A DNA stretch of 16,838 bases from an uncultured Rhodocyclaceae bacterium (GTDB lineage: Bacteria > Pseudomonadota > Gammaproteobacteria > Burkholderiales > Rhodocyclaceae), in NCBI GenBank assembly GCA_903930805.1, contig CAIYZZ010000257.1, positions 1 through 16,838 of the forward strand, written 5' to 3'. This document shows, in pieces, positions 1-7,432 of this stretch. Numbering within the stretch: position 1 is the stretch's first letter; each line of letters opens with the position of its first letter. Made by a program: the position numbers and the translations under genes. The notes below the pieces were generated by a model. It was not told the DNA's origin. It saw nothing but the letters and a program-made list of their open reading frames with translations, and did no database searches.

Positions 1-64
1 CAAATGGGTCCGCCACGCGGAAAGCCGCGCATGGTATCCGAGGCACCCATGAAAAGTCAAACAA

Positions 65-128
65 TTTGTTGTGGGCCGTTGCGGACAACACTTTGTTGTG
101 GGCCGTTGCGGACAACACTTTGTTGTGG
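65..128. repeat. 27-bp tandem repeat, about 2.4 copies
   Basis: Two perfect 27-bp units (65-91 and 92-118) are followed by a 10-base partial third unit (119-128). Each unit contains TTTGTTGTGGGCC and ends GCGGACAACAC. At the unit joint, ACAACA-CTT-TGTTGT can form a 6-bp stem with a 3-base loop (85-99). The period is a multiple of three, so it stays open as a 9-residue repeat in some frames, but nothing else suggests it is translated. Confidence 0.9.
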
Positions 129-200
129 CGATGATTTCGATGGGCTGTTTCGAGAAGCATTGAGGAAAGAGTGCTTGCCCTTGCTAACATTCCGATCCTT

Positions 201-225
201 GCCGTCCCGCCAGCGCCGACTTTTT
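201..225 (-). repeat. dispersed repeat copy A (intergenic, minus strand)
   Basis: Read on the minus strand, this is five A residues followed by the core GTCGGCGCTGGCGGGACGGC. The core is identical to copy C inside uvrD and differs at one base from copy B downstream of the transglycosylase gene. It lies in the gene-poor region upstream of the OsmC-like gene. Confidence 0.8.
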
Positions 226-247
226 CTGTCGTCGGGTCTGCCAATTT

Positions 248-277
248 TTCTCACCGTACTCCCGCCTTGGCTAGAAT
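248..277 (+). promoter_or_regulatory. possible sigma-70 promoter of the OsmC-like gene
   Basis: TTCTCA (248-253) and TAGAAT (272-277) are separated by 18 bases and match the sigma-70 consensus at 4/6 and 5/6 positions. Transcription would start near 284, about 27 bases before the ATG at 311. This is sequence resemblance only. Confidence 0.3.
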
Positions 278-310
278 CGTCCGGGCATCTATCACTCATG
301 GAGAGATCGA

Positions 311-727
311 ATGGAATGCACAGTACGCTGGCACGATGGCATGAGTTTCATTGCTGAAACCGGTAGCGGACATTTGGTAGCCATGGATGGCGCACCATCT
401 GCGGGTGGCCGCAACCTGGCACCGCGACCGATGGAGTTGCTGCTGGCTGGAGCGGGCGGATGCGCTTCGTTCGATATCGTCACGATCCTGAAAAAGGGGC
501 GTCAGGATATCGTCGGCTGTGACGTGAAATTGACAGCGGAGCGTGCCGAGGAGGACCCCAAGGTCTTTACCCACATCAATATGCACTTTGTCGTCAAGGG
601 CCGCAGGTTGAAGCCGGAAGCGTTAGAGCGGGCGATCAAGCTTTCTGCAGAAAAGTACTGTTCGGCTTCCATCATGCTCGGACAAACCGCCAAGATGAAC
701 CACACATGGGAAATTATCGAGGTCTGA
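311..727 (+). CDS. OsmC/YhfA-family peroxide-reductase-like protein
   Basis: A 138-residue cytoplasmic protein of the OsmC/Ohr superfamily, closest in length and pattern to the YhfA-like branch. Family members use a pair of cysteines to reduce organic hydroperoxides, but YhfA-like members are poorly characterised, so the substrate is unknown. The two expected cysteines are present: C51 in the helix start GGCASFDIV and C117 in YCSASIML. The typical APRPMELLLAGAGGC stretch sits before the first. The ATG at 311 follows a purine-rich GAGAGATCG stretch; an ATG at 298 is out of frame. The gene stands alone on the plus strand and its stop lies one base from the stop of coq7. The family assignment is firm; the exact subfamily is less sure. 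Confidence 0.88.
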   Translation: MECTVRWHDGMSFIAETGSGHLVAMDGAPSAGGRNLAPRPMELLLAGAGGCASFDIVTILKKGRQDIVGCDVKLTAERAEEDPKVFTHINMHFVVKGRRLKPEALERAIKLSAEKYCSASIMLGQTAKMNHTWEIIEV

Positions 728-728
728 G

Positions 729-1355
729 CTAGACCCAATACGCAGCACCCGTCATTACCTTGGCCGCCATCTTCATGGCGCCCTTTGCAAGTGCAGGCAA
801 CTCGCTGGCACCGAGCCGAATGGCCGTCTGGGCGTGGGCGACTTCGTCGGCCTTCATCTGATCGATAATTGCCCGTGAGCGATAATCCGCTGGTGGTAAC
901 TGGCTCAGGTGACCATCCAGATGCGACTCGACCTGCCGCTCGGTTTCCGCAAGAAACCCTAAGCTAACGGGATCACCCAGTCGCCCCGCCACGGCACCAA
1001 TGGTCCAAGCTCCGGCATACCACAGTGGATTAAGCAGGCTCTTGCGGCCACCCAGATCGGCGATGCGCCGTTCGGTCCAATTGAGGTGTTCGGTCTCTTC
1101 CCACGCAGCCTGTCCCAGAGCGTACCGCACAGCGTCGTCCTGCGCAGTGAATGCCTGACCAGCATATAACGCCTGTGCGCAAACTTCCCCAACGTGATTG
1201 ACACGCATCAACGCTGCCACGTGGTGGCGCTCCGTTTCGGTCATCTCACCTTCAGGAATCATCTCGCCCGGCAATGGTCGCACCGTCGACGCTTTGGCAA
1301 AAACGGTTCGCAGCGCCTGGTCGATCTGGATAATCAATGGATCAAGTAAGCTCAT
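729..1355 (-). CDS. coq7: 5-demethoxyubiquinol 5-hydroxylase, Coq7 type
   Basis: A 208-residue diiron-carboxylate monooxygenase that performs a late ring hydroxylation in ubiquinone synthesis, using O2. It replaces the flavin enzyme UbiF found in enterobacteria. The iron ligands expected for the family are visible: E57 in [10 protein letters not shown]87 and H90 in EETEHL, E139 in [10 protein letters not shown], and E171 and H174 in DEVAHA. The length is normal for bacterial Coq7. It is the last gene of the leftward group rppH > CNP1-like > coq7. Its ribosome site AAGGGG overlaps the TAA stop of the CNP1-like gene, so the two are probably cotranscribed and may be translationally linked. Its use implies an organism that respires oxygen at least part of the time. 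Confidence 0.95.
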   Translation of the reverse strand: MSLLDPLIIQIDQALRTVFAKASTVRPLPGEMIPEGEMTETERHHVAALMRVNHVGEVCAQALYAGQAFTAQDDAVRYALGQAAWEETEHLNWTERRIADLGGRKSLLNPLWYAGAWTIGAVAGRLGDPVSLGFLAETERQVESHLDGHLSQLPPADYRSRAIIDQMKADEVAHAQTAIRLGASELPALAKGAMKMAAKVMTGAAYWV

Positions 1356-1364
1356 GACAGCCCC

Positions 1365-1883
1365 TTACATTGTCTGAGGGTGCTTGCCCAACCGTAAGGC
1401 CTCCACCCCTTCGGATTGCGACTGGATCGGCAGGCCGTTGGGGCAAAACAAATCACGGGAGAGGGCCGCATGCTGCCGATTGATGGGTTTGTTCTCAATG
1501 GGCCGCCACTCGCTCTTGCGCGCCTTGGTCCAGGTTCCGTCCTGGCGGCCCGAAGCATAATTCTTCAACTCGCGGCGCTCGCAATGAATACCTTCAAAGC
1601 TGATGTTGGTAGCCCCGCCGCTGGTACGCACTACAAGCACATAGCGCACCACCCCATCATTTCCGACGCTGAGGGTCGAAGCATCAATATAAAACTTGTG
1701 TGCGGTCGCTTCGCTGACGTAAAACTGGCGCAGATTTGCTTCCTGCGGAAACGCAGGCAGGGAAACCTCCTCCTCTGCCCATTTGGGCGCATCAGGATCA
1801 TCCTGCTCGGGCGCAAAGAGGCCGGCAACCGCAAGGTTCGCCATCAGGGCCGCGGTAATGAAAACGTACAGGCGACAGATCAT
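1365..1883 (-). CDS. CNP1-like family exported protein
   Basis: A 172-residue protein resembling the CNP1-like family (named after a neisserial antigen-like protein), whose function is not known. The first 20-24 residues form a signal peptide with a hydrophobic run ([16 protein letters not shown]) and a likely AVA-G cleavage site. There is no lipobox cysteine, so a soluble periplasmic protein is expected. The mature part has the conserved-looking core [21 protein letters not shown] followed by two cysteines, C101 and C147, that could pair in the periplasm. The start codon overlaps the rppH stop (ATGA), with AGGAAAG just upstream inside rppH. Placement between rppH and coq7 suggests cotranscription, not a shared function. 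Confidence 0.8.
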   Translation of the reverse strand: MICRLYVFITAALMANLAVAGLFAPEQDDPDAPKWAEEEVSLPAFPQEANLRQFYVSEATAHKFYIDASTLSVGNDGVVRYVLVVRTSGGATNISFEGIHCERRELKNYASGRQDGTWTKARKSEWRPIENKPINRQHAALSRDLFCPNGLPIQSQSEGVEALRLGKHPQTM

Positions 1884-2425
1884 TCACTTTCCTGTTCATT
1901 GTGCTCTGCGATCGGCCATACCCAGCCTGGCCAGTGAGGCATGCGTTCGTGCGCATGGAATATCAGTCGCGACAACTCGGTTAGCGCTTGCCCGTAGACC
2001 ATACGCTTGAAATCGATAACCGACTCCAGCGGCACCCAATAGTCGCTCCAGCGCCAGGCATCGAATTCCGGTTTGGCCGTCGCGCGCAAACAGATATCAC
2101 TGTCGCGCCCAGTCAATCGCAGCAGAAACCAAATCTGTTTTTGCCCCCTGTAGGTGCCGCGCCACTCGCGGCGCACCCAGTGTTTGGGAACGTCGTATCG
2201 CAACCAATCGCGCGTTCGCCCGATAATGCTCACATGCTCGGGCTTGAGCCCGACTTCCTCGTAGAGCTCGCGAAACATGGCGTCCTCCGGCGATTCCCCC
2301 TTTTTTATTCCACCTTGAGGAAATTGCCAGGAATGTTCGCGAATCCGTTTGCCCCAGAAGACCTCGTGGCGTTGATTGGTCAGGATGATGCCGACGTTCG
2401 GGCGGTAACCTTCCCGATCGAGCAT
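1880..2425 (-). CDS. rppH: RNA pyrophosphohydrolase (Nudix)
   Basis: A 181-residue Nudix hydrolase that removes pyrophosphate from the 5' triphosphate end of mRNA, opening it to RNase E decay. The Nudix box is complete: G38, E44, then REL and EE at 52-57, and G59. The flanking signatures GYRPNVGI (6-13), [10 protein letters not shown] (31-40), [10 protein letters not shown] and GQKQIWFLL are typical of RppH. I chose the ATG at 2423-2425 because the family begins MxDxxGYRPNVG. A longer reading from 2467 adds 14 residues with no family support. The gene is first in the leftward operon, overlaps the CNP1-like gene by 4 bases, and is divergent from proS, a pairing common in betaproteobacteria. 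Confidence 0.95.
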   Translation of the reverse strand: MLDREGYRPNVGIILTNQRHEVFWGKRIREHSWQFPQGGIKKGESPEDAMFRELYEEVGLKPEHVSIIGRTRDWLRYDVPKHWVRREWRGTYRGQKQIWFLLRLTGRDSDICLRATAKPEFDAWRWSDYWVPLESVIDFKRMVYGQALTELSRLIFHAHERMPHWPGWVWPIAEHNEQESE

Positions 2426-2541
2426 GGTGTAACCCCAGAATATTTGACTGGTGAAATTGTTCCACATTCATTCGTCCGAGGAAAGACGGTCAGGCAGGTA
2501 AAATTCGCGCTTCACTGCCTTACCGATCAAGAAAGCCCGAC

Positions 2542-4269
2542 ATGCGTGCCAGCCAGTTCTTCATCACCACCCTCAAGGAAGCCCCCGCCGACGCCGAGGT
2601 CGTATCGCACAAGTTGATGACTCGCGCCGGCATGATCAAGAAGCTGGCCGGCGGCATCTATAGCTACATGCCCATGGGCCTGCGGGTAATTCGCAAGATC
2701 GAAGCCATCGTCCGCGAAGAAATGAACCGGGCCGGCGCAATCGAACTCCTGATGCCGCTGGTGCAACCCGCAGAGCTCTGGCAGGAAACCGGGCGCTGGG
2801 ACAGAATGGGGCCGGAAATGCTGCGGGTAAAGGATCGCCACGGCCGCGACTTCATCATTCAGCCGACGTCCGAGGAAGTCGTCACCGACATCGCGCGTAG
2901 CGATATCCACAGCTACCGTCAATTACCTAAGAACTTCTACCATATCCAGACCAAATTCCGTGATGAAAGGCGCCCGCGCTTCGGGGTGATGCGCGGCCGT
3001 GAGTTCACTATGAAGGATGCCTACTCCTTTGATCGCGACGAGGCCGGCGCCGAGAAGAGTTACCAGACGATGTACGCCGCCTACGTCAGGGTTTTCGAGC
3101 GGCTCGGGCTGACTTTCCGTGCCGTGCGCGCCGACACTGGTGCCATCGGCGGCTCCTTGTCGCATGAATTTCAGGTGATCGCCGATACCGGCGAGGACCT
3201 GCTGGTCTACTGTCCCGACTCCGACTACGCTGCCAACATTGAGTTGGCTGAGGCGTTGCCGTTGGCAGACGAACGTGCTGCGCCTGGTGCGTCGATGCAA
3301 AAGCTTGCCACGCCGGACACCATCCGCTGCGAGGACGTCGCCCAACTGCTCGGCCTGCCAGTCCAGCGTACCGTCAAGTCGATCGTGCTGGCCACCGATA
3401 CGCCGCTCGGTGCGGAGGTTTGGCTGCTGCTGGTGCGTGGTGACCATGAACTTAACGAGGTCAAGGCTGGCAAGGTGCCAGGCCTCGAGGGCGGCTTCCG
3501 TTTTGCCACCGAGCAGGAAATCATCGAGCATTTCGGGTGCCCGCCGGGCTTCCTCGGCCCGCTCAACATGAAGAAGCCGGTAAAGGTCGTCGCTGACAGG
3601 ACGGTAGCCAATATGGGGGATTTCGTCAGCGGTGCCAACGAAATCGGCTTCCACATAGCCGGCATTAATTGGGGTCGCGATCTGCCGGAACCGGATTTGA
3701 TTGCCGACATCCGTAACGTGGTTGAGGGCGACCCATCGCCCGATGGCTGTGGCAAACTCGCCATTCAACGCGGCATCGAGGTCGGTCATGTGTTCTTTCT
3801 CGGCACCAAGTATTCAGAGTCGATGAACTGCACCTACCTCGACGAAACCGGAAAACCGCAACTGATGGCCATGGGTTGCTACGGCATCGGTGTCACGCGG
3901 CTTGTCGGCGCCGCGATCGAGCAAAATCATGACGAACGCGGCATCGTTTGGCCGGATTCAATTGCTCCGTTTACGCTGGTCATCTGCCCGATCGGCTGGG
4001 GCAAGTCGGAAGCCGTGCGCGACACAGCCATCAATCTTTACGAGAAACTGACTGGTTCTGGCATCGACGTCATGCTGGATGATCGCGACGAGCGCCCCGG
4101 CGTCATGTTCGCCGACTGGGAGTTGATCGGCGTGCCTCACCGGATCACAATCGGCGATCGCGGCCTCAAGGAAGGGATGGTCGAGTACCAGCACCGTCAC
4201 GACAAGGAAGCCACCAAGGTACCCCTCACCGAGATTGTCGCAGTTGCGCGCCAGAAGGCATGCGTCTGA
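2542..4269 (+). CDS. proS: prolyl-tRNA synthetase, bacterial type with editing domain
   Basis: A 575-residue class II synthetase that attaches proline to tRNA(Pro). Order of parts: N-terminal catalytic region with motif 1 around residues 60-75, motif 2 around [17 protein letters not shown] (about 140-156), the INS editing insert at roughly 225-405 ([12 protein letters not shown], then [13 protein letters not shown]), motif 3 in [11 protein letters not shown] (about 445-455), and the anticodon-binding domain near the C terminus ([22 protein letters not shown]). The length matches the long bacterial form. The insert clears Ala-tRNA(Pro); Cys-tRNA(Pro) is left to YbaK, which is also in this window. 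The ATG at 2542 follows AAGAAAG. The end overlaps the transglycosylase gene by 10 bases. Bases 3582-3605 resemble the dispersed repeat (copy E). Confidence 0.97.
   Translation: MRASQFFITTLKEAPADAEVVSHKLMTRAGMIKKLAGGIYSYMPMGLRVIRKIEAIVREEMNRAGAIELLMPLVQPAELWQETGRWDRMGPEMLRVKDRHGRDFIIQPTSEEVVTDIARSDIHSYRQLPKNFYHIQTKFRDERRPRFGVMRGREFTMKDAYSFDRDEAGAEKSYQTMYAAYVRVFERLGLTFRAVRADTGAIGGSLSHEFQVIADTGEDLLVYCPDSDYAANIELAEALPLADERAAPGASMQKLATPDTIRCEDVAQLLGLPVQRTVKSIVLATDTPLGAEVWLLLVRGDHELNEVKAGKVPGLEGGFRFATEQEIIEHFGCPPGFLGPLNMKKPVKVVADRTVANMGDFVSGANEIGFHIAGINWGRDLPEPDLIADIRNVVEGDPSPDGCGKLAIQRGIEVGHVFFLGTKYSESMNCTYLDETGKPQLMAMGCYGIGVTRLVGAAIEQNHDERGIVWPDSIAPFTLVICPIGWGKSEAVRDTAINLYEKLTGSGIDVMLDDRDERPGVMFADWELIGVPHRITIGDRGLKEGMVEYQHRHDKEATKVPLTEIVAVARQKACV
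3582..3605 (+). repeat. dispersed repeat copy E (divergent, inside proS)
   Basis: AAAG followed by GTCGTCGCTGACAGGACGGT matches copy D in leuS at 21 of 24 positions, including 18 of 20 core bases. It encodes V-V-A-D-R-T in the ProRS editing insert. That peptide resembles what other ProRS proteins carry here, so this copy may be chance convergence and not a true family member. Confidence 0.4.
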
Positions 4270-4871
4270 CAAAACTACTGGGCGGCTTACTACTTTGCTG
4301 GGCAAGCCAGATCTGGGCCGGCGCGCAACAATACGAACCTCTCGCCGCCAGTGTGCAGGCAGCCTTGCATGCAGCGGTGTCTGATCGTGCCGCGCCTGAA
4401 GCACGCTTCGACAGCATCGAAGACAAAATCGACTGGCTCACCGAAATGTCTCGCCGACTCGAGAAACGCATTCCCGACCGTCAGGCACGGCTCGAATTTC
4501 TCAAGGCGGTACGTTACGAAGCCCAGCGCGCCGGCCTCGATCCACAACTAGTGCTGGGATTGATCCAGGTGGAAAGCGGTTTTAAAAAATATGCGGTTTC
4601 CTCGGCGGGCGCACGCGGCTACATGCAGGTGATGCCGTTCTGGGTCAAACTGATCGGCGGCGCGGACAGCAACCTGTTTCACCTGCGCACTAATTTGCGC
4701 TTCGGCTGCACCATCCTGCGTCATTATCTGGACATCGAGAACGGCGACCTGTTCCGCGCCCTCGGCCGCTACAACGGCAGTCTCGGTCGGCCCGAATATC
4801 CCAACATGGTGCGCGCTACCTGGGAAAAGCATTGGCCGTGGGGACAGCGGGTGATTCAGGCTATCCGCTGA
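4260..4871 (+). CDS. exported lytic transglycosylase, SLT domain
   Basis: A 203-residue murein lytic transglycosylase of the SLT/MltE-like fold, which cleaves the glycan strand of peptidoglycan and leaves 1,6-anhydro ends. Residues 1-20 are a signal peptide ([15 protein letters not shown], then GA). C13 does not sit in a convincing lipobox, so a soluble periplasmic enzyme is more likely than a lipoprotein. The SLT domain spans about 82-195. It shows the catalytic glutamate E105 in IQVESGF, the [11 protein letters not shown] block (118-128) and ALGRYNGS (167-174). There is no LysM or other wall-binding domain. The start lies inside the last codons of proS (10-base overlap), so it probably depends on proS transcription. 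This proS-SLT pairing is common in related genomes. Confidence 0.92.
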   Translation: MRLTKLLGGLLLCWASQIWAGAQQYEPLAASVQAALHAAVSDRAAPEARFDSIEDKIDWLTEMSRRLEKRIPDRQARLEFLKAVRYEAQRAGLDPQLVLGLIQVESGFKKYAVSSAGARGYMQVMPFWVKLIGGADSNLFHLRTNLRFGCTILRHYLDIENGDLFRALGRYNGSLGRPEYPNMVRATWEKHWPWGQRVIQAIR

Positions 4872-4877
4872 ACACTA

Positions 4878-4921
4878 CCAAAAAGTCGGCGCTGGCAGGA
4901 CGGCATTCTCCGATGTTTTGG
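4878..4921 (+). terminator. stem-loop after the transglycosylase gene, possible terminator
   Basis: CCAAAA (4878-4883) pairs with TTTTGG (4916-4921) and TCGG (4886-4889) with CCGA (4910-4913). This gives a 12-position stem with one mismatch and one G-T pair around a 20-base loop. It begins 6 bases after the stop codon. The T residues sit within the stem and no separate T tract follows, so termination is only a possibility. The left arm overlaps dispersed repeat copy B. Confidence 0.35.
4880..4904 (+). repeat. dispersed repeat copy B (intergenic)
   Basis: Five A residues are followed by GTCGGCGCTGGCAGGACGGC. The core differs at one base from copies A and C and at one base from copy D. It lies 8 bases after the transglycosylase stop, in a 223-base spacer (4872-5094). 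The rest of that spacer is AT-richer and shows no gene. Confidence 0.8.
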
Positions 4922-5094
4922 CTAAGAGCAACCATCCGGCGTGTCAGTACAATATAACGTGCGGCGAGAGTGTCGGGCAATGCCAATATCTGAGCTTGTA
5001 CTGTGTCACTGTAGTAATCGATCCGGTAATCCATGATCGAACGATGACAAATATGTTATTAAGTCGCAAACCGAACTGCTGCATGAGGGCTCAT

Positions 5095-7332
5095 TCATGC
5101 CGCCTCCAGCTTTGCAACCGACAGCGCCAGCCATTTCATGCCGGCGCTGCCGAAATTAATTTGCACGCGTGTGTCGTTGCCACTGCCTTCGGCATTGACG
5201 ATGATGCCGAGGCCGAATTTTGCGTGTGTCACGCTCTGGCCGATACGGAAGCTGCTGCCGCTGGGTCGCGGCGCGCTGCCAAAAGTCGGCGCTGGCGGGA
5301 CGGCGCCATAGGCGCGGCTGCCGGAATCCTGGACGGCGTAGCCGGCTTTACCCGCCCGTGCCGTCAGATACTTCAGAAGATCGGCGGGGATTTCATCGAG
5401 GAAGCGTGAGGGTGGGTTGTAGCGTATCTGGCCGTGCAACATGCGCGTCTGCGCGTGGCACAGGTAAAGCCGCTGGCGCGCGCGCGTGACGGCAACGTAC
5501 ATGAGCCGGCGTTCTTCTTCCAGCCCCTGGTCTTCAGATTTTGCGTTTTCGTGAGGAAACAAATCCTCCTCCAGCCCGCAAATGAAGACGATGTTGAATT
5601 CGAGTCCTTTGGCCGAATGTACCGTCATCAGTTGCAGCGCGTCGTCGCCCTCACCGGCCTGATGTTCACCGGCTTCGAGGGAGGCGTGGGCGAGGAAGGC
5701 GATGAGGTCGGCCGATAGCTCGCCTTCTTCTCCGACCGTGCCTTCCTCAGCGACAAAGCCGGCGGCGGCATTGACTAGCTCGTCGAGGTTGGCGAGGCGT
5801 TCCTGGCCTTCCTTCTCGTTCTGGTAGTGCGTGCGCAGGCCGGAGAGATCGAGCACATGCTCGACCAGTTCCGGCAGCGGCAGGTGGGCAGCCTCGCGGA
5901 GCTTGACGATCAGTGTGGCAAAGGCGGCCAGCTTGCCACCGCCGGCACCAGAGACATGCGGGATGGCCGCATACAGGCTGCTGTTGGCCGCGCGGGCCGC
6001 ATCAGTCAATTGTTCGATGCTGCGTGCGCCGATGCCGCGCGTCGGGAAATTCACCACGCGGGCGAAGGCTGTGTCGTCGTTGGTGTTGGCGATTAACCTT
6101 AAATATGCGAGTGCATGTTTGATCTCGGCACGTTCGAAGAAGCGCAGACCACCGTAGACGCGATAAGGCAGGCCGGCGTTGAACAGTGCGTGTTCGAGCG
6201 CACGGCTTTGCGCGTTGCTGCGGTAGAGCAAGGCGATCTCAGCGCGGGCATGGCCGTCGTTGGCGAGCGCCTTGACTTCCTCGACAATAAAACGCGCCTC
6301 GTCACCATCGGAATAGGATTCATGCACGCGGATCGGCTCGCCGGCGCCCGCCTCGGTCCACAGGTTCTTGCCAAGCCGGCTGGGGTTGTTCTTTATGATG
6401 GCGTTGGCCGCGTCGAGGATATTGCCGTGCGAGCGGTAGTTCTGTTCGAGACGGATGAGATTCTGCACCTTGAATTCGCGCTCGAAGTCGCGCATGTTGC
6501 CGACGTCGGCACCCCTGAATGCATAGATTGACTGATCGTCGTCACCGACACAGAACAGGGCAGCGCCTCCCCCCGCCAGCAACTTCAGCCACCGATATTG
6601 CAGTTTGTTCGTATCCTGGAATTCGTCGACGAGGATGTGGCGGAAACGCTCCTGATAATGCCGGCGCAGAGGTTCGTTGCGGGAAAGTAGTTCGTAGGAG
6701 CGCAGCAGCAGTTCGGCGAAATCGACCACGCCCTCCTTCTGGCATTGGTCCTCGTAGGCGGCGTAGAGTTCGACGCGCTTGCGGGTATGGTTGTCCCAGG
6801 CTTCCACAGCATTGGCGCGCAGGCCAGCTTCCTTCTGGGCATTGATGAACCAGGTAAGTTCGCGCGGCGGGAATTTCTCGTCATCAACGTTGAGACTCTT
6901 GAGCAGTCGCTTGACCGTCGCCAACTGGTCGGCAGAATCCAAAATATGGAAAAGTTGCGGCAGGCCGGCATCACGATAATGGGCACGCAACAGGCGGTTG
7001 CACAGGCCGTGAAAGGTACCTATCCACATGCCTTTCGCATTGATTGGCAACATGGCAGAAAGCCGTGTGAGCATTTCCTTCGCTGCCTTGTTGGTGAAGG
7101 TCACGCCAAGAATGGTCTGCGGGCTGACCTGGCCGGTCGAGATCAGCCAGGCGATGCGAGTCGTCAACACGCGCGTCTTGCCCGAACCGGCACCCGCCAG
7201 AATGAGGGCATGCTGGGGCGGCAGGGTGACGGCAGCGATCTGGGGTTCGTTAAGATTTTCTAAAATATTCAACTGGTTACGTAATAAAAGAAAGGGCGAA
7301 GGCGGCAGTTTACTCTCCCGAAAATTCAACAT
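5095..7332 (-). CDS. uvrD: DNA helicase II, UvrD
   Basis: An SF1A 3'-5' helicase used in nucleotide excision repair and mismatch repair. With the start chosen here it has 745 residues. Walker A GAGSGKT is at 47-53, followed by VTFTNKAAKEM, GTFHGL, Walker B/motif II DEFQDT at 236-241, GDDDQSIYAFRGA, LEQNYRS, PYRVYGGLRFFER, LMTVHSAKGLEF and EERRLMYVAVTRA. The C-terminal 55 residues (FRIGQSVTHAKFGLGIIVNAEG onwards) are the Tudor-like tail, which marks UvrD rather than Rep. The start is uncertain. The open frame extends upstream to TTG 7366-7368 and ATG 7363-7365. I prefer ATG 7330-7332, preceded by AGAAG and downstream of a possible promoter. Homology would also allow TTG 7270-7272. The linker before the tail carries dispersed repeat copy C. 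Confidence 0.94.
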   Translation of the reverse strand: MLNFRESKLPPSPFLLLRNQLNILENLNEPQIAAVTLPPQHALILAGAGSGKTRVLTTRIAWLISTGQVSPQTILGVTFTNKAAKEMLTRLSAMLPINAKGMWIGTFHGLCNRLLRAHYRDAGLPQLFHILDSADQLATVKRLLKSLNVDDEKFPPRELTWFINAQKEAGLRANAVEAWDNHTRKRVELYAAYEDQCQKEGVVDFAELLLRSYELLSRNEPLRRHYQERFRHILVDEFQDTNKLQYRWLKLLAGGGAALFCVGDDDQSIYAFRGADVGNMRDFEREFKVQNLIRLEQNYRSHGNILDAANAIIKNNPSRLGKNLWTEAGAGEPIRVHESYSDGDEARFIVEEVKALANDGHARAEIALLYRSNAQSRALEHALFNAGLPYRVYGGLRFFERAEIKHALAYLRLIANTNDDTAFARVVNFPTRGIGARSIEQLTDAARAANSSLYAAIPHVSGAGGGKLAAFATLIVKLREAAHLPLPELVEHVLDLSGLRTHYQNEKEGQERLANLDELVNAAAGFVAEEGTVGEEGELSADLIAFLAHASLEAGEHQAGEGDDALQLMTVHSAKGLEFNIVFICGLEEDLFPHENAKSEDQGLEEERRLMYVAVTRARQRLYLCHAQTRMLHGQIRYNPPSRFLDEIPADLLKYLTARAGKAGYAVQDSGSRAYGAVPPAPTFGSAPRPSGSSFRIGQSVTHAKFGLGIIVNAEGSGNDTRVQINFGSAGMKWLALSVAKLEAA
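5281..5304 (+). repeat. dispersed repeat copy C (inside uvrD linker)
   Basis: Four A residues are followed by GTCGGCGCTGGCGGGACGGC, a core identical to copy A. It lies antisense within uvrD and encodes about residues 677-684 (AVPPAPTF). This is the weakly constrained linker between the helicase core and the Tudor-like tail. Such a position would tolerate an inserted sequence. Confidence 0.8.
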
Positions 7333-7354
7333 TGAACTTCTCGCTGCCTGCCCC

Positions 7355-7384
7355 ATCTTATTCATCAATGCTGCGCTGCAACAA
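7355..7384 (-). promoter_or_regulatory. possible promoter of uvrD
   Basis: On the minus strand TTGTTG (7379-7384) and TAAGAT (7355-7360) are 18 bases apart. Transcription would begin near 7348, downstream of the two most upstream start codons, which favours translation from ATG 7330-7332. The evidence is sequence resemblance only. Confidence 0.3.
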
Positions 7385-7391
7385 AACTGCG

Positions 7392-7397
7392 TAGAAT
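7392..7397 (+). promoter_or_regulatory. possible -10 box for the 112-residue gene
   Basis: TAGAAT at 7392-7397 would place a start near 7404, about 29 bases before the ATG at 7433. I see no good -35 hexamer at the usual spacing. The same TAGAAT box precedes the OsmC-like gene. Confidence 0.28.
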
Positions 7398-7432
7398 GGC
7401 TTCATTACCCGTCTCGGGAAAAGGAAATAATC

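Larger units (their letters stand above)
1..310. other. gene-poor region upstream of the OsmC-like gene
   Basis: About 310 bases with no convincing gene. Several open frames cross it, but they are low-complexity (they translate the tandem repeat) and match no family I know. A frame at 2-52 that stops with TGA could be the last 16 residues of a gene entering from the left, but this cannot be decided here. The region holds a 27-bp tandem repeat (65-128), one minus-strand copy of the dispersed repeat (201-225), and a possible promoter for the OsmC-like gene (248-277). Confidence 0.6.

Noticed and set aside
2..52. Possible last 16 residues of a gene entering from the left (ends with TGA at 50-52)
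   Set aside because: Too short to identify and not distinguishable from chance; sequence to the left would decide it.
4..357. A 117-residue plus-strand open frame at the left edge
   Set aside because: Much of it is the translated 27-bp tandem repeat and it overlaps the start of the OsmC-like gene in another frame.
1519..1535. A partial match to the dispersed repeat inside the CNP1-like gene
   Set aside because: Only about 9 consecutive bases match, which is expected by chance in GC-rich DNA.
2500..2505. TAAAAT as a -10 box for proS
   Set aside because: No -35 hexamer is present at usable spacing, and a single AT-rich hexamer is too weak to list.
1988..2617. A 209-residue plus-strand open frame across rppH and the start of proS
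   Set aside because: It is antisense to the Nudix box of RppH and runs into proS in another frame.
2923..3789. A 288-residue open frame antisense to proS
   Set aside because: It runs opposite to the conserved ProRS motifs and resembles no family; it is a codon-bias shadow.
4918..5409. A 163-residue plus-strand open frame in the spacer and the end of uvrD
   Set aside because: It is half antisense to the UvrD tail, has no ribosome site and matches no family.
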